DNA of 64,000 nucleotides from Pseudomonas costantinii (GCF_001870435.1 NZ_MDDR01000034.1:434001-498000); one strand, 5' to 3'; shown: positions 8,812-19,015, counted from the first letter of the stretch. Notes: generated by a model not told the origin, from the letters alone. Numbers and translations: made by a program.

Positions 8812-9726
8812 ATGTCATCCGCTACACCACAAATTCTGATCGAAGAAAGTAAGAAAATCGGCCAGCAATCCGCCGGCCAGACCCTCAAGGCGATTGCCAA
8901 GGCCTACCCCGGCAAGCTGTTCTGCACGCTGTCGCTGGTGGCGCTGGAGAATGCGTTGTTGCTGGCCTACCCACTGTTTGCCGGGTTCGCGGTGGATTCA
9001 ATTATCCGTGGCGATGCCAGCAGCGCGCTGTTCTACGCCTTAGTGGTCATGGCGTTCTGGGTGGTCGGGGCTGCGCGGCGGGCGCTGGACACCCGCACGT
9101 TCACGCGGATCTACGCCGACCTTGCGGTACCGGTGATTCTTAACCAGCGCCAGCAAAATCACAGCACCTCGAAATCCGCGGCACGGGTGGTGCTCGCGCG
9201 GGAGTTCGTCGACTTCTTTGAAAAGCACGTGCCGATCATCGCCACGGCGCTGGTGTCGATTATTGGTGCGGCGGTGATGTTGATCGTGATTGAGCCATGG
9301 GTAGGCATGGCGTGCCTGGCCGCACTGTTGCTGTGCATCACGTTACTACCACGCTTTGCCCAGCGTAATCAGGAGTTGCACGAGCGTCTGAATGACCGCC
9401 TGGAGAAAGAAATTGGCCTGGTGGAAAAAGTGGGCGCACCGACCTTGCACCGCCACTACCACGTGTTGTCACGCCTGCGCATCTGGCTTTCAGACCGCGA
9501 GGCCGCGGCGTACCTGTTTCTCGGCGCGTTGGCAGCCCTGCTGTTTGTGGTCGCGATCAGCCAGTTGGCCCTGTCGCCAGCGGTCAAGGCTGGCCACATC
9601 TACGCGGTAATGACCTACCTGTGGACCTTCGTCACCAGCATGGACGAAGCGCCAGGGATGGTCGATCAACTGGCGCGCCTGAAGGACATTGGCAAGCGCG
9701 TGGACCCCGGCCTCGGCGACCACTAA
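8812..9726 (+). CDS. ABC transporter six-transmembrane domain protein without ATPase
   Basis: 304 residues with about six hydrophobic helices (for example LFCTLSLVALENALLLAYPL, ALVSIIGAAVMLIVIEPWVG, YLFLGALAALLFVVAISQLA). It resembles the membrane half of ABC exporters of the ABC_membrane_3 type and has no Walker motifs; no ATPase gene is adjacent. Function unknown. The start at 8812 follows TTTGGTGAACCC and excludes the operator; an open frame extends further upstream but would cross both palindromes. Divergent from the TetR gene, presumably its target. Confidence 0.82.
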   Translation: MSSATPQILIEESKKIGQQSAGQTLKAIAKAYPGKLFCTLSLVALENALLLAYPLFAGFAVDSIIRGDASSALFYALVVMAFWVVGAARRALDTRTFTRIYADLAVPVILNQRQQNHSTSKSAARVVLAREFVDFFEKHVPIIATALVSIIGAAVMLIVIEPWVGMACLAALLLCITLLPRFAQRNQELHERLNDRLEKEIGLVEKVGAPTLHRHYHVLSRLRIWLSDREAAAYLFLGALAALLFVVAISQLALSPAVKAGHIYAVMTYLWTFVTSMDEAPGMVDQLARLKDIGKRVDPGLGDH

Positions 9727-9729
9727 ACC

Positions 9730-11706
9730 TCAACGAAACCGATCCACCTCATGCCGCAAATCGGCCGCCAAGGTTTCCAATTCCTTGGCGGTAATGGCCA
9801 GGTTCGACACCACTTCGCGCTGTTCGCTGTTGGCCAGCGCGATGCTTTGCAGGTTGCTGCTGAGCACGTTCGCCGTGCTGCTCTGTTCCTGGGTTGCCGT
9901 GGTGATCGCTGCAAATTGCTGGCCGGCCGAGCGGCTTTGCTCGTCGATACGCGCCAGCGCCGAAGCCACGTCGGCATTGCGCGACAGGCCCTCCTGCATC
10001 AGCACATTGCCGTGTTCCATGGTGCTGATGGCGTTGCCGGTTTCCTGTTGGATGCTTTGGATCATCCCGGAAATTTCGTCGGTAGCCTGACGGGTACGCG
10101 ACGCCAGGTTGCGCACCTCGTCGGCGACCACAGCAAAACCACGGCCCTGCTCACCGGCTCGGGCGGCTTCGATGGCAGCATTCAGGGCCAGCAGGTTGGT
10201 CTGTTCGGCGATCGAGGTGATCACGCCGACGATTCCGCCGATCTCCTGGGAGCGTTGACCCAGGGTGTTGATCACTGTGGCCGTGCTGTTCAGTGCGGTG
10301 GCGATATGTTCCAGCGACGACGACGCCTCTTGCATTGAGGTTCGGCCAATGCGGGTCTGTTGCGCGTTCTCCTGGGCCAGTCGCTCGGTATTGCCCATGT
10401 TGTCGGCGATGTTCAACGAGGTGGCGCTGAACTCTTCAACCGCGCCAGCCATGCTGGTGATCTCGCCGGATTGCTGCTCCATGCCTTCATACGCACCGCC
10501 CGACAAACCGGACAGCGCCTGGGCACGGCTGTTGACCTCTTCGGCCGCCTTGCGGATATGCGAGACCATGGTCGACAGCGCTTCGCCCATCTGGTTGAAA
10601 CTGCGCGCCAACTGGCCGATTTCATCATGGCTGGACACGCTCAACCGTGCGCTCAAGTCGCCCGCACCCAGGGCTTCTGCCTGTCGCACCAGGTCACTCA
10701 GGGGCTGCAATTTACTGCGAAGCAACCAGACCGCCGCGCCCACCGCCAGCAACATCGCCAACACGCTGCCAATCACCAGGCGGATACCCACCGCCCAAGT
10801 GACCGCACGGATTTCAGACTTCGGCATGGTTGCCACCACCGCCCACGGGCCGCCCTCGAATGGCACCGAGACGCTGTAGAAATCTTCGCTCTTGTCGCTC
10901 CAGAAGCGCCCTTCGCCAGGCGTCTTAGCCAAATCCAGCATCACCGGGACCGCCTGATCCAGCGCCTGCACGCCCGCCGGCGGCACCAGCCAGTGTTTCT
11001 GCTCATCCAGCAAGGCCAGGGAACCGGTCTGGCCGATACGGAAGCGCTTGAGGTTATCGAACTGGGCTTTTTGCGCGTCGGTGTAGTCGAAACCGACAAA
11101 CAGAACCGCGATGACCTTGCCGGCACTGTCACGCACCGGCGTGTATTGAGTCATGTAGGAGCGTTCGAACAACACCGCCCGGCCGACATAACTCTGCCCG
11201 GCCAGCAGGCGTTGATAAGCCGGATGCTGGTGATCCAGCGCGGTACCGATGGCACGGCTGCCATCCTGTTTGGTCAGGGACGTACTGACGCGGATGAAGT
11301 CTTCACCATTACGCACAAACACCGTGGCCACGCCGCCTGACGTGTCCTTGAACTCATCGACTTCATCGAAATCGTTGTTCAGCAGATCGCTGCCCAGGTA
11401 CAGGCTCGGAGTCTGCACGCCAGCCACTGCCACCTGCTGGTCCGCCCGCACACTTAAGCCTGCGCCGAAGCGCTTTTCAAACAACCCGCTCAAACGCTGA
11501 GTACTCTCGCGCAAGGTGCTGTGGAACGTGTTGAGTTGGTCGGCGAGCAAACGCGCCTCGCTGGCCAAGTGTTCCTCTCGGGTGTCGAGGTTGGCGGAGT
11601 CGAGGGAACGCAAGGCAAAGACGGTACTGCCGCTGATAACGACAGCCAAAATCACGGCCAAGGCAAGGCCTAACTGGGAGGCGATCCGAGCGCGAGGTTG
11701 AGACAT
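9730..11706 (-). CDS. Methyl-accepting chemotaxis protein with periplasmic Cache sensor
   Basis: 658 residues. TM1 (about 11-32, LGLALAVILAVVISGSTVFA) and TM2 (about 303-327) enclose a ~270-residue periplasmic region of the Cache_3-Cache_2 type. A HAMP domain (about 328-380) leads to the signalling domain with the invariant hairpin tip EQTNLLALNAAIEAARAGEQ and GRGFAVVADEVRNLA. The ligand is unknown. No C-terminal CheR-binding pentapeptide is seen; the protein ends HEVDRFR. Stands alone, convergent with the ABC-type membrane gene, with three bases between stops. Confidence 0.94.
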   Translation of the reverse strand: MSQPRARIASQLGLALAVILAVVISGSTVFALRSLDSANLDTREEHLASEARLLADQLNTFHSTLRESTQRLSGLFEKRFGAGLSVRADQQVAVAGVQTPSLYLGSDLLNNDFDEVDEFKDTSGGVATVFVRNGEDFIRVSTSLTKQDGSRAIGTALDHQHPAYQRLLAGQSYVGRAVLFERSYMTQYTPVRDSAGKVIAVLFVGFDYTDAQKAQFDNLKRFRIGQTGSLALLDEQKHWLVPPAGVQALDQAVPVMLDLAKTPGEGRFWSDKSEDFYSVSVPFEGGPWAVVATMPKSEIRAVTWAVGIRLVIGSVLAMLLAVGAAVWLLRSKLQPLSDLVRQAEALGAGDLSARLSVSSHDEIGQLARSFNQMGEALSTMVSHIRKAAEEVNSRAQALSGLSGGAYEGMEQQSGEITSMAGAVEEFSATSLNIADNMGNTERLAQENAQQTRIGRTSMQEASSSLEHIATALNSTATVINTLGQRSQEIGGIVGVITSIAEQTNLLALNAAIEAARAGEQGRGFAVVADEVRNLASRTRQATDEISGMIQSIQQETGNAISTMEHGNVLMQEGLSRNADVASALARIDEQSRSAGQQFAAITTATQEQSSTANVLSSNLQSIALANSEQREVVSNLAITAKELETLAADLRHEVDRFR

Positions 11707-11883
11707 GACAGCTCCTGGCCGAGGCCAGGATCATCCTGATCTCATAGCGCTGCTCGGCAAATTATCGGGTGGGAAGCGTTAGTGCACGATGGTTCCAACA
11801 CCCCTTCTTCGGCGGGCGTGGTCAATACTTGAGCGATTCACAGGGGCATCGCGCAAACGATTGCACGAACGCTCTCTATCAGC

Positions 11884-12804
11884 TCAATCCAGGCGCTCAA
11901 CCCGAGGCAATTCCATGGCGTTGACTTCACCCTGAAGAAACTCCGCCAAACGCCTCAGACGCTCACCGCCAGGTCGGGTTTTCGGCCACACCAGATAGTA
12001 ATTTTCGCCACTGGCCACTGCTGTCGGCCACGGCAGGCTCAATCGCCCCTGGGCCACGTCTTCGGCCACCATCAGCAGGTCGCCCATGGACACGCCGTAA
12101 CCCCGCGCCGCTGCGATCATGCCCAGCTCAAGGGTATCGAACACCTGCCCGCCCTTGAGCGATACCTGGGACGACAACCCCATACGCTCCAGCCAATTGC
12201 GCCAATCGCGGCGGTCGGGCGTGGGGTGCAGCAACTCGGCGGTCGCCAGGCGTGCGGCATCCCAAGGCCCGTCATTCAGCAAGTTCGGTGCGCCCACCGG
12301 GATCAGCAATTCGGGAAACAGGTAGCAGGCCTCCCAGTCCGCCGGAAAGTGCCCGTAGCTCAGCAGCACTGCGCAGTCGAAAGGCTCCTGGTTGAAGTCC
12401 ACTTCATCCACGCTCATCCACGCACTGGTCAGTTGCACCTCATTGCCAGGCTGCAAAGCCCGAAAACGACTCAGGCGCGCCAACAACCAACGCATGGTCA
12501 GGGTCGACGGCGCCTTCATACGCAGGATGTCGTCTTCGGCATTCAAGGTATGGCAAGCCCGCTCCAGCGCGGCGAAACCCTCACGCACGCCGGGCAGCAG
12601 CAGGCGCGCCGCTTCGGTGAGCTGCAAGGTGCGGCCGCTGCGCTGGAACAGGCGGCAGGCGAAATGCTCTTCAAGCGTGCGGATATGTCGGCTGACCGCA
12701 CTTTGTGTAATCGACAGCTCTTCCGCCGCCCGCGTGAAGGAGTTGTGCCGGGATGCCGCCTCAAATGCGCGCAGGGCATACAGCGGAGGGAGACGACGAG
12801 ACAT
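11884..12804 (-). CDS. LysR-type transcriptional regulator, GcvA-like
   Basis: 306 residues. The N-terminal winged helix (about 7-66) has the LRAFEAASRHNSFTRAAEEL and QSAVSRHIRTLE pattern of the GcvA/AmpR branch; the rest is the periplasmic-binding-like sensor domain. The effector is not deducible. It is divergent from a MATE pump gene starting 150 bases away, the same pair as PA5293/PA5294 as I recall, so it may regulate the pump. Confidence 0.9.
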   Translation of the reverse strand: MSRRLPPLYALRAFEAASRHNSFTRAAEELSITQSAVSRHIRTLEEHFACRLFQRSGRTLQLTEAARLLLPGVREGFAALERACHTLNAEDDILRMKAPSTLTMRWLLARLSRFRALQPGNEVQLTSAWMSVDEVDFNQEPFDCAVLLSYGHFPADWEACYLFPELLIPVGAPNLLNDGPWDAARLATAELLHPTPDRRDWRNWLERMGLSSQVSLKGGQVFDTLELGMIAAARGYGVSMGDLLMVAEDVAQGRLSLPWPTAVASGENYYLVWPKTRPGGERLRRLAEFLQGEVNAMELPRVERLD

Positions 12805-12954
12805 TTAGAAAATTCCTACAGGGCAGTACCGCACCCTAGCAGATTCAATAGACATGAGTTTTAGTCATGCCAACGATCGCTTTTATCCTTTTGTGAAATG
12901 CGTCGAGAGCGCCGAGAATCAACCCTTCCCCAACCCTCTGACTTTTTGAGCGTG

Positions 12955-14358
12955 ATGATCATGCAGCATCCTGCACGTACCGAACTCTGGGCCATTCTAC
13001 GGCTGTCGGGGCCGTTGATTGCCTCACAGTTGGCGCACATGCTGATGGTGCTGACCGACACCCTGATGATGGCCCGCCTGAGCCCCGAAGCCCTGGCCGG
13101 TGGTGGCCTCGGCGCGGCGAGTTATTCGTTCGTGGCGATTTTTTGCATCGGCGTGATTGCTGCCGTGGGCACCCTTGTGGCGATTCGGCATGGCGCCGGC
13201 GACATCGAAGGTGCCACCCGCCTGACCCAGGCTGGGCTTTGGCTCGCCGGGTTGATGGCGCTGGCGGCCGCTGTGCTGCTATGGAACCTCAAGCCCGTGC
13301 TGCTGATGTTCGGCCAGACCGAAACCAACGTGCACGCCGCGGGGCAATTCCTGACGATTCTGCCATTCGCCCTGCCCGGCTACCTGAGCTTCATGGCCTT
13401 GCGTGGCTTTACCAGTGCCATCGGCAAGGCCACCCCGGTGATGGTGATCAGCCTGTGCGGTACGGTGCTCAACTACCTGCTCAACCATGCTTTGATCGAG
13501 GGCATGTTCGGCCTGCCGAAACTGGGTTTGATGGGCATCGGCCTGGTGACGGCTATCGTCGCCAACAGTATGGCGTTGGCGTTGATGTGGTACATCCGCC
13601 ATGACCGCGCCTATGCGGCTTACCCACTCGGCAAAGGCCTGTTGCGCCTCAACACTCAGTATTTGCGCGAGCTTTGGCGCCTGGGCCTTCCGATTGGCGG
13701 TACTTATGCGGTGGAAGTCGGGTTGTTTGCCTTCGCGGCGCTGTGCATGGGCACCATGGGCAGTACGCAGTTGGCTGCGCACCAGATCGCCCTGCAAATT
13801 GTCTCGGTTGCGTTCATGGTACCGGCGGGGATGTCGTACGCGGTGACCATGCGCATCGGCCAGCATTACGGCGCCGGGCAGTTGCTGCATGCGCGCATGG
13901 CGGGTCGGGTCGGCATAGGGTTTGGCGCAGCGGTAATGTTGGGATTTGCTGCGGTGTTGTGGCTATTTTCCGACCCTCTTATCGGACTATTCCTCGACCA
14001 TAACGACCCAGCCTTCCATGACGTCATCGTTTTGGCCGTCAGCCTGCTGGCCGTAGCGGCCTGGTTTGAATTGTTCGACGGCGTGCAGACCATCGCCATG
14101 GGCTGCATCCGTGGGCTGAAAGACGCCAAGACCACCTTCCTGGTTGGATTGGGTTGCTATTGGCTGATCGGTGCACCGGCCGCCTGGTTGATGGCTTTCA
14201 CCTTGGGTTGGGGGCCGACCGGCGTGTGGTGGGGTTTGGCGCTGGGCCTGGCCTGCGCAGCCGTCAGCCTGACTTGGGCGTTTGAGGCGAAGATGAAGCG
14301 GATGATTCGACGGGAGCCGGAAACTCATGGCTCGTTTCAGGCCGTACAGGCGGAGTAA
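12955..14358 (+). CDS. MATE family multidrug efflux transporter
   Basis: About 467 residues with 12 predicted helices in two MatE halves; the first half shows LRLSGPLIASQLAHMLMVLTD and the second LWRLGLPIGGTYAVEVGLFA, the internal repeat of this family. Such pumps expel cationic drugs using Na+ or H+. The frame is open from 12898; I chose the ATG at 12955, with TTGAG a few bases upstream, since the MATE homology begins just after it. ATG 12961 is an alternative. A short REP hairpin with a T tract follows. Confidence 0.9.
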   Translation: MIMQHPARTELWAILRLSGPLIASQLAHMLMVLTDTLMMARLSPEALAGGGLGAASYSFVAIFCIGVIAAVGTLVAIRHGAGDIEGATRLTQAGLWLAGLMALAAAVLLWNLKPVLLMFGQTETNVHAAGQFLTILPFALPGYLSFMALRGFTSAIGKATPVMVISLCGTVLNYLLNHALIEGMFGLPKLGLMGIGLVTAIVANSMALALMWYIRHDRAYAAYPLGKGLLRLNTQYLRELWRLGLPIGGTYAVEVGLFAFAALCMGTMGSTQLAAHQIALQIVSVAFMVPAGMSYAVTMRIGQHYGAGQLLHARMAGRVGIGFGAAVMLGFAAVLWLFSDPLIGLFLDHNDPAFHDVIVLAVSLLAVAAWFELFDGVQTIAMGCIRGLKDAKTTFLVGLGCYWLIGAPAAWLMAFTLGWGPTGVWWGLALGLACAAVSLTWAFEAKMKRMIRREPETHGSFQAVQAE

Positions 14359-14377
14359 AGGTCTACTCAGTCAGAAC

Positions 14378-14408
14378 ATGTGGGAGCAAGTCCGCTCCCA
14401 CATTTTTG
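14378..14408 (+). terminator. REP-like hairpin acting as terminator
   Basis: ATGTGGGAGC-AAGTCC-GCTCCCACAT followed by TTTTT lies 20 bases after the MATE stop. It belongs to the GTGGGAGC repeat family but has a short loop and T tract, so it is a credible intrinsic terminator. Confidence 0.7.
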
Positions 14409-14432
14409 ATTGGGCTTACAAAGCTGGAAGGC

Positions 14433-16097
14433 CTAGCCCAATAGCGCCTGCTGGCTTTTGCCGAACGTCAGGTATTCCACCAGTTCAGGCAACGGCAACG
14501 GCTTGCTGATCAAATACCCCTGAGCCTGATCGCAACCAAATAAGCGCAACAACGCCAACTGCTCGGGCGTTTCCACACCTTCGGCCACCACCTCCAGGTT
14601 GAGGTTGTGAGCCAGGTTAATCATGGCGTGTACCAGCTTGCGGTTTTCTTCGCGCTCTTCCATACCGCCGACAAAGCTCTTGTCGATCTTCAACAACGCT
14701 ATCGGCAGGCTGTTGAGGTGCACGAACGACGAAAAACCGGTGCCGAAGTCATCCAGGGAAAACCGCACACCGAGGCGACCAAGGGCATCCATGGTCTGCT
14801 TGACCAGGTCACTGCGGCGCATCACGGCGGTTTCGGTCAGTTCAAACTCCAGCCACTGCGCCTCCACGCCACGCTCGGCAATCAGCCGGCTAAGGGTCGA
14901 GAGCAACTGGCTGTCCTGAAACTGGCGAAACGACAGGTTGACCGCCATGTGCAGCGGCGGCAGGCCTCGTTCACGCAGGTCTTGCATGTCGCGCAGGGCC
15001 CGGGAGATGACCCAGTAACCCAGTGGCACAATCAAACCACTCTGTTCGGCCAGCGGCACAAATTCGCTGGGCGGCAACAGGCCGCGTTCACCGTGACGCC
15101 AGCGCACCAGGGCTTCCAGGCCAACGATATGCCCGTCGTCCAGGTCCAGCCGCGGCTGGTAGTGCAGTTCCAGCTCGTCACGGCGCAAGGCGCGGCGCAG
15201 TTCACTTTCCAGATCGGCCAGGCTGCGCGCGTTGCGGTTGATACGTTCGTTGAAGATATGAAAGGTGCAGCCTTGGGTGCTCTTGGCTTGCTGCATGGCG
15301 ATATGCGCGTGCCACATCAAAGGGTCGGCACCGGCGCGGGCACGGGCATGTGCGACGCCGAGGCTGCAACCGATCAGCAGGCTTTCGCCATCCACCCAAT
15401 AAGGTTCGGCCATGGCCTCGGTGATGCGCTCGGCCATCCATTCGGCACGCTGGGGCGCACGACGGGTATCAATCAGCAGGGCGAATTCATCGCTGCCCAG
15501 ACGCGCCAGTTGATCCCCGGCTTCGAGTTGGCTCTTGAGCCGCGAGACCACTTGCAGGATCAACCGATCGCCGGCCTGGTGGCCGAGGGCGTCGTTTGCA
15601 TGCCGAAAATTGTCGAGGTCAAGATGCCCGAGGGCCAGGCCGCGCCCTTCGTTCTCTGCCAGCCGCGCCGTCAGCAAGGTCTGGAAACCCTGGCGATTGG
15701 CGATACCCGTGAGCGGATCCTGTTCGGCCAGGCGCTGCAGGGTGTTTTCCAGCACACCCCGCTCGCGAACATGGCGCAAGCAGCGGCGTAATGTATCGAT
15801 ATCCAATACATTACGGATCAACCAATCGCTGACACCCAGCGGCGCAACCAATGGTTCCTCTTCCAACAGCAATACGCACGGCAAGCTGCAGCGGCCGGGG
15901 CCAGGTTGCAAACTGGGCGTGGTCAATAGAACGGCACTGTGGTCGTCATCGAACAGACGACTCACCGAGTCCCAGTTGGGCGCGCTGATCAGCACAGCCC
16001 CATCGCCCATCGGCGCCAGGCACTCGCGCAACAACGCTGCCCACGCTGGCTCATCGGCCAGTAGCAGCAAACGCAAGGGTTCGACAGGCGTAGACAA
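14433..16097 (-). CDS. c-di-GMP phosphodiesterase with degenerate GGDEF and intact EAL (ProE-like)
   Basis: 554 residues. Residues 1-120 resemble a receiver-like fold but the phospho-acceptor is not obvious. The GGDEF domain (about 128-285) has GSDEF in place of GGDEF near residue 200, so cyclase activity is uncertain. The EAL domain (about 300-545) keeps EALVRW, ELTET, LDDFGTGFSS, KIDKSF and AEGVET, as in active enzymes degrading c-di-GMP. It lies next to rep as PA5295/ProE does, which lowers exopolysaccharide production in P. aeruginosa; orthology is inferred from position and architecture. Confidence 0.88.
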   Translation of the reverse strand: MSTPVEPLRLLLLADEPAWAALLRECLAPMGDGAVLISAPNWDSVSRLFDDDHSAVLLTTPSLQPGPGRCSLPCVLLLEEEPLVAPLGVSDWLIRNVLDIDTLRRCLRHVRERGVLENTLQRLAEQDPLTGIANRQGFQTLLTARLAENEGRGLALGHLDLDNFRHANDALGHQAGDRLILQVVSRLKSQLEAGDQLARLGSDEFALLIDTRRAPQRAEWMAERITEAMAEPYWVDGESLLIGCSLGVAHARARAGADPLMWHAHIAMQQAKSTQGCTFHIFNERINRNARSLADLESELRRALRRDELELHYQPRLDLDDGHIVGLEALVRWRHGERGLLPPSEFVPLAEQSGLIVPLGYWVISRALRDMQDLRERGLPPLHMAVNLSFRQFQDSQLLSTLSRLIAERGVEAQWLEFELTETAVMRRSDLVKQTMDALGRLGVRFSLDDFGTGFSSFVHLNSLPIALLKIDKSFVGGMEEREENRKLVHAMINLAHNLNLEVVAEGVETPEQLALLRLFGCDQAQGYLISKPLPLPELVEYLTFGKSQQALLG

Positions 16098-16366
16098 GCT
16101 AGCTCCCTAGACTCTGCAAGATTTCGTTGGCGGCGGGCATTATGACGTGCGACCTGATAATCACCAATGATAAGGGTTATCAAATACACGAGCTGCGGGC
16201 ATTAGTCGCAGCCTAAGTCACAAAAAGCCCCCCACATCCTGCGGCAAAGTATCAAAACCGGCAAATTTAGATCGAGTGGTACGTCACACTGTCGTTCAGT
16301 GAGAGCAGAATCCTGCGAGCCTGTTAAAATGCCCGCCCTTTTGATCAACGACTCCCTGAACTCTGT

Positions 16367-18376
16367 ATGTCCCGACTCAATCCCCGGCAGCAAGAAGCCG
16401 TGAACTACGTCGGCGGCCCTCTATTGGTGCTCGCCGGTGCAGGCTCCGGCAAGACCAGCGTGATCACCCGCAAGATTGCGCACCTGATCCAGAACTGCGG
16501 CATCCGCGCCCAGTACATCGTCGCCATGACCTTTACCAACAAGGCGGCGCGAGAAATGAAAGAGCGCGTCGGCACGCTGCTCAAGGGTGGCGAAGGCCGT
16601 GGCCTCACGGTGTGTACCTTCCACAACCTGGGGCTGAACATCATCCGCAAGGAGCATGTGCGACTGGGCTACAAGCCGGGCTTCTCGATCTTCGACGAGA
16701 CCGATGTGAAGTCGCTGATGACCGACATCATGCAGAAGGAATATGCAGGCGACGACGGCGTGGATGAGATCAAGAACATGATCGGCGCCTGGAAAAACGA
16801 TCTGATCCTGCCGCCCCAGGCCTTGGAAAACGCGCGCAACCCCAAGGAACAGACCGCCGCCATCGTCTACACCCACTATCAACGTACGCTCAAGGCGTTC
16901 AATGCGGTGGACTTCGACGACCTGATCCTGCTGCCGGTAAAGCTGTTCGAGGAACACGCCGACATCCTCGAAAAGTGGCAGAACAAGGTGCGCTACCTGC
17001 TGGTGGACGAATACCAGGACACCAACGCCAGCCAGTACCTGCTGGTGAAAATGCTGATCGGCAAACGCAACCAGTTCACGGTGGTAGGCGACGATGACCA
17101 GTCGATCTACGCCTGGCGCGGCGCTCGTCCGGAAAACCTGATGTTGCTCAAGGACGACTACCCGTCCCTGAAAGTGGTGATGCTGGAGCAGAACTACCGC
17201 TCCACCAGCCGCATCCTGCGTTGCGCCAACGTACTCATCTCCAACAACCCCCACGAGTTTGAAAAACAACTGTGGAGTGAGATGGGTCACGGCGACGAGA
17301 TCCGCGTGATCCGCTGCCGCAACGAAGACGCCGAAGCCGAACGCGTGGCCGTCGAATTGCTGACCTTGCACCTGCGCACCGATCGACCGTACAGCGACTT
17401 CGCCATCCTGTATCGCGGTAACTACCAGGCCAAGCTGATCGAGCTGAAGTTGCAGCACCACCAGATTCCCTATCGTCTGTCAGGCGGCAACAGCTTTTTC
17501 GGACGCCAGGAAGTAAAAGACCTGATGGCCTACTTCCGCCTGATCGTGAACCCGGATGATGACAACGCCTTCCTGCGCGTGATCAACGTGCCGCGTCGGG
17601 AAATCGGCTCCACGACCCTGGAAAAGCTCGGCAACTACGCCACTGAACGCAAGATCTCGATGTACGCCGCCACCGACGAAATCGGCCTGGGCGAACACCT
17701 CGACACGCGCTTCACTGATCGCCTGTCGCGCTTCAAGCGTTTCATGGACAAGGTGCGTGAGCAGTGTTCCGGCGAAGACCCCATCAGCGCGCTGCGCAGC
17801 ATGGTCATGGACATCGACTATGAAAACTGGCTGCGCACCAACAGTTCCAGCGACAAGGCCGCGGATTACCGCATGGGCAACGTCTGGTTCCTGATCGAGG
17901 CGTTGAAAAACACGCTGGAAAAGGACGAAGAAGGCGAGATGACCGTCGAAGACGCCATCGGCAAGCTGGTGCTGCGCGACATGCTTGAACGCCAGCAGGA
18001 AGAGGAAGACGGCGCCGAAGGCGTGCAGATGATGACCTTGCATGCGTCCAAGGGCCTGGAATTTCCCTACGTGTTCATCATGGGCATGGAAGAGGAAATC
18101 CTCCCACACCGCTCCAGCATCGAAGCCGACACCATCGAGGAAGAACGGCGCCTGGCCTACGTGGGCATCACTCGCGCGCGTCAGACCCTGGCCTTCACCT
18201 TTGCCGCCAAGCGCAAGCAATACGGTGAGATCATCGATTGTGCCCCCAGCCGGTTCCTCGACGAGCTACCGCCGGACGATCTGGCCTGGGAAGGCAATGA
18301 CGACACCCCGACTGAGGTGAAGGCCGTTCGCGGCAACACCGCCTTGGCGGATATACGCGCGATGTTAAAGCGCTAG
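16367..18376 (+). CDS. rep: ATP-dependent DNA helicase Rep
   Basis: 669 residues, normal for Rep. This SF1A 3'-5' helicase supports replication-fork progress and restart. Motif I is AGAGSGKT (23-30), motif II LLVDEYQDTNA, motif III GDDDQSIYAWRGA, motif V TLHASKGLEFPYVF and motif VI YVGITRAR. Start: MSRLNPRQQEAV is the usual N-terminus. A 57-base gap leads to xpt on the same strand. Confidence 0.97.
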   Translation: MSRLNPRQQEAVNYVGGPLLVLAGAGSGKTSVITRKIAHLIQNCGIRAQYIVAMTFTNKAAREMKERVGTLLKGGEGRGLTVCTFHNLGLNIIRKEHVRLGYKPGFSIFDETDVKSLMTDIMQKEYAGDDGVDEIKNMIGAWKNDLILPPQALENARNPKEQTAAIVYTHYQRTLKAFNAVDFDDLILLPVKLFEEHADILEKWQNKVRYLLVDEYQDTNASQYLLVKMLIGKRNQFTVVGDDDQSIYAWRGARPENLMLLKDDYPSLKVVMLEQNYRSTSRILRCANVLISNNPHEFEKQLWSEMGHGDEIRVIRCRNEDAEAERVAVELLTLHLRTDRPYSDFAILYRGNYQAKLIELKLQHHQIPYRLSGGNSFFGRQEVKDLMAYFRLIVNPDDDNAFLRVINVPRREIGSTTLEKLGNYATERKISMYAATDEIGLGEHLDTRFTDRLSRFKRFMDKVREQCSGEDPISALRSMVMDIDYENWLRTNSSSDKAADYRMGNVWFLIEALKNTLEKDEEGEMTVEDAIGKLVLRDMLERQQEEEDGAEGVQMMTLHASKGLEFPYVFIMGMEEEILPHRSSIEADTIEEERRLAYVGITRARQTLAFTFAAKRKQYGEIIDCAPSRFLDELPPDDLAWEGNDDTPTEVKAVRGNTALADIRAMLKR

Positions 18377-18433
18377 AATCGACTACTTTTTAATCTACTT
18401 TCGGCGCCTGTTGCGTCAACAGAGGAAGCTTTC

Positions 18434-19006
18434 GTGGAAGCACTGCACAAGAAAATTCGCGAAGAAGGCATCGTGCTTTCCGATCAGGTACTCAAGGTCG
18501 ACGCCTTTCTGAACCACCAGATCGACCCGGCGCTGATGAAATTGATCGGCGACGAATTTGCCGCGCTGTTCAAGGACTCGGGCATCACCAAGATCGTCAC
18601 CATCGAAGCCTCAGGGATAGCACCGGCGATCATGACCGGCCTGAACCTCGGCGTGCCGGTGATCTTCGCCCGCAAGCACCAGTCCCTGACCCTGACTGAA
18701 AACCTGCTGTCGGCGACCGTGTACTCGTTCACCAAGCAAACAGAAAGCACCGTGGCCATCTCCCCGCGCCACCTGACCAGCAGCGACCGCGTGCTGGTCA
18801 TCGACGACTTCCTGGCCAACGGCAAGGCGTCCCAGGCGCTGATTTCGATCATCAAGCAAGCGGGTGCGACCGTGGCCGGCTTGGGGATTGTGATCGAGAA
18901 GTCGTTCCAGGGTGGGCGTGCGGAGCTGGATGCGCAGGGTTACCGGGTTGAGTCGCTGGCGCGCGTGAAGTCGTTGGCGGGTGGGGTCGTCACCTTCATC
19001 GAGTAA
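18434..19006 (+). CDS. xpt: Xanthine phosphoribosyltransferase
   Basis: 190 residues. It converts xanthine and PRPP to XMP in purine salvage. The N-terminus MEALHKKIREEGIVLSDQVL and the PRPP-binding loop VLVIDDFLANGKA (about 122-134) match the Xpt type known from Bacillus. The start codon is GTG, supported by AGAGGAAGC 5-7 bases upstream. A REPIN-like repeat lies directly after the stop. Confidence 0.95.
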   Translation: MEALHKKIREEGIVLSDQVLKVDAFLNHQIDPALMKLIGDEFAALFKDSGITKIVTIEASGIAPAIMTGLNLGVPVIFARKHQSLTLTENLLSATVYSFTKQTESTVAISPRHLTSSDRVLVIDDFLANGKASQALISIIKQAGATVAGLGIVIEKSFQGGRAELDAQGYRVESLARVKSLAGGVVTFIE

Positions 19007-19015
19007 GCCCACCCC

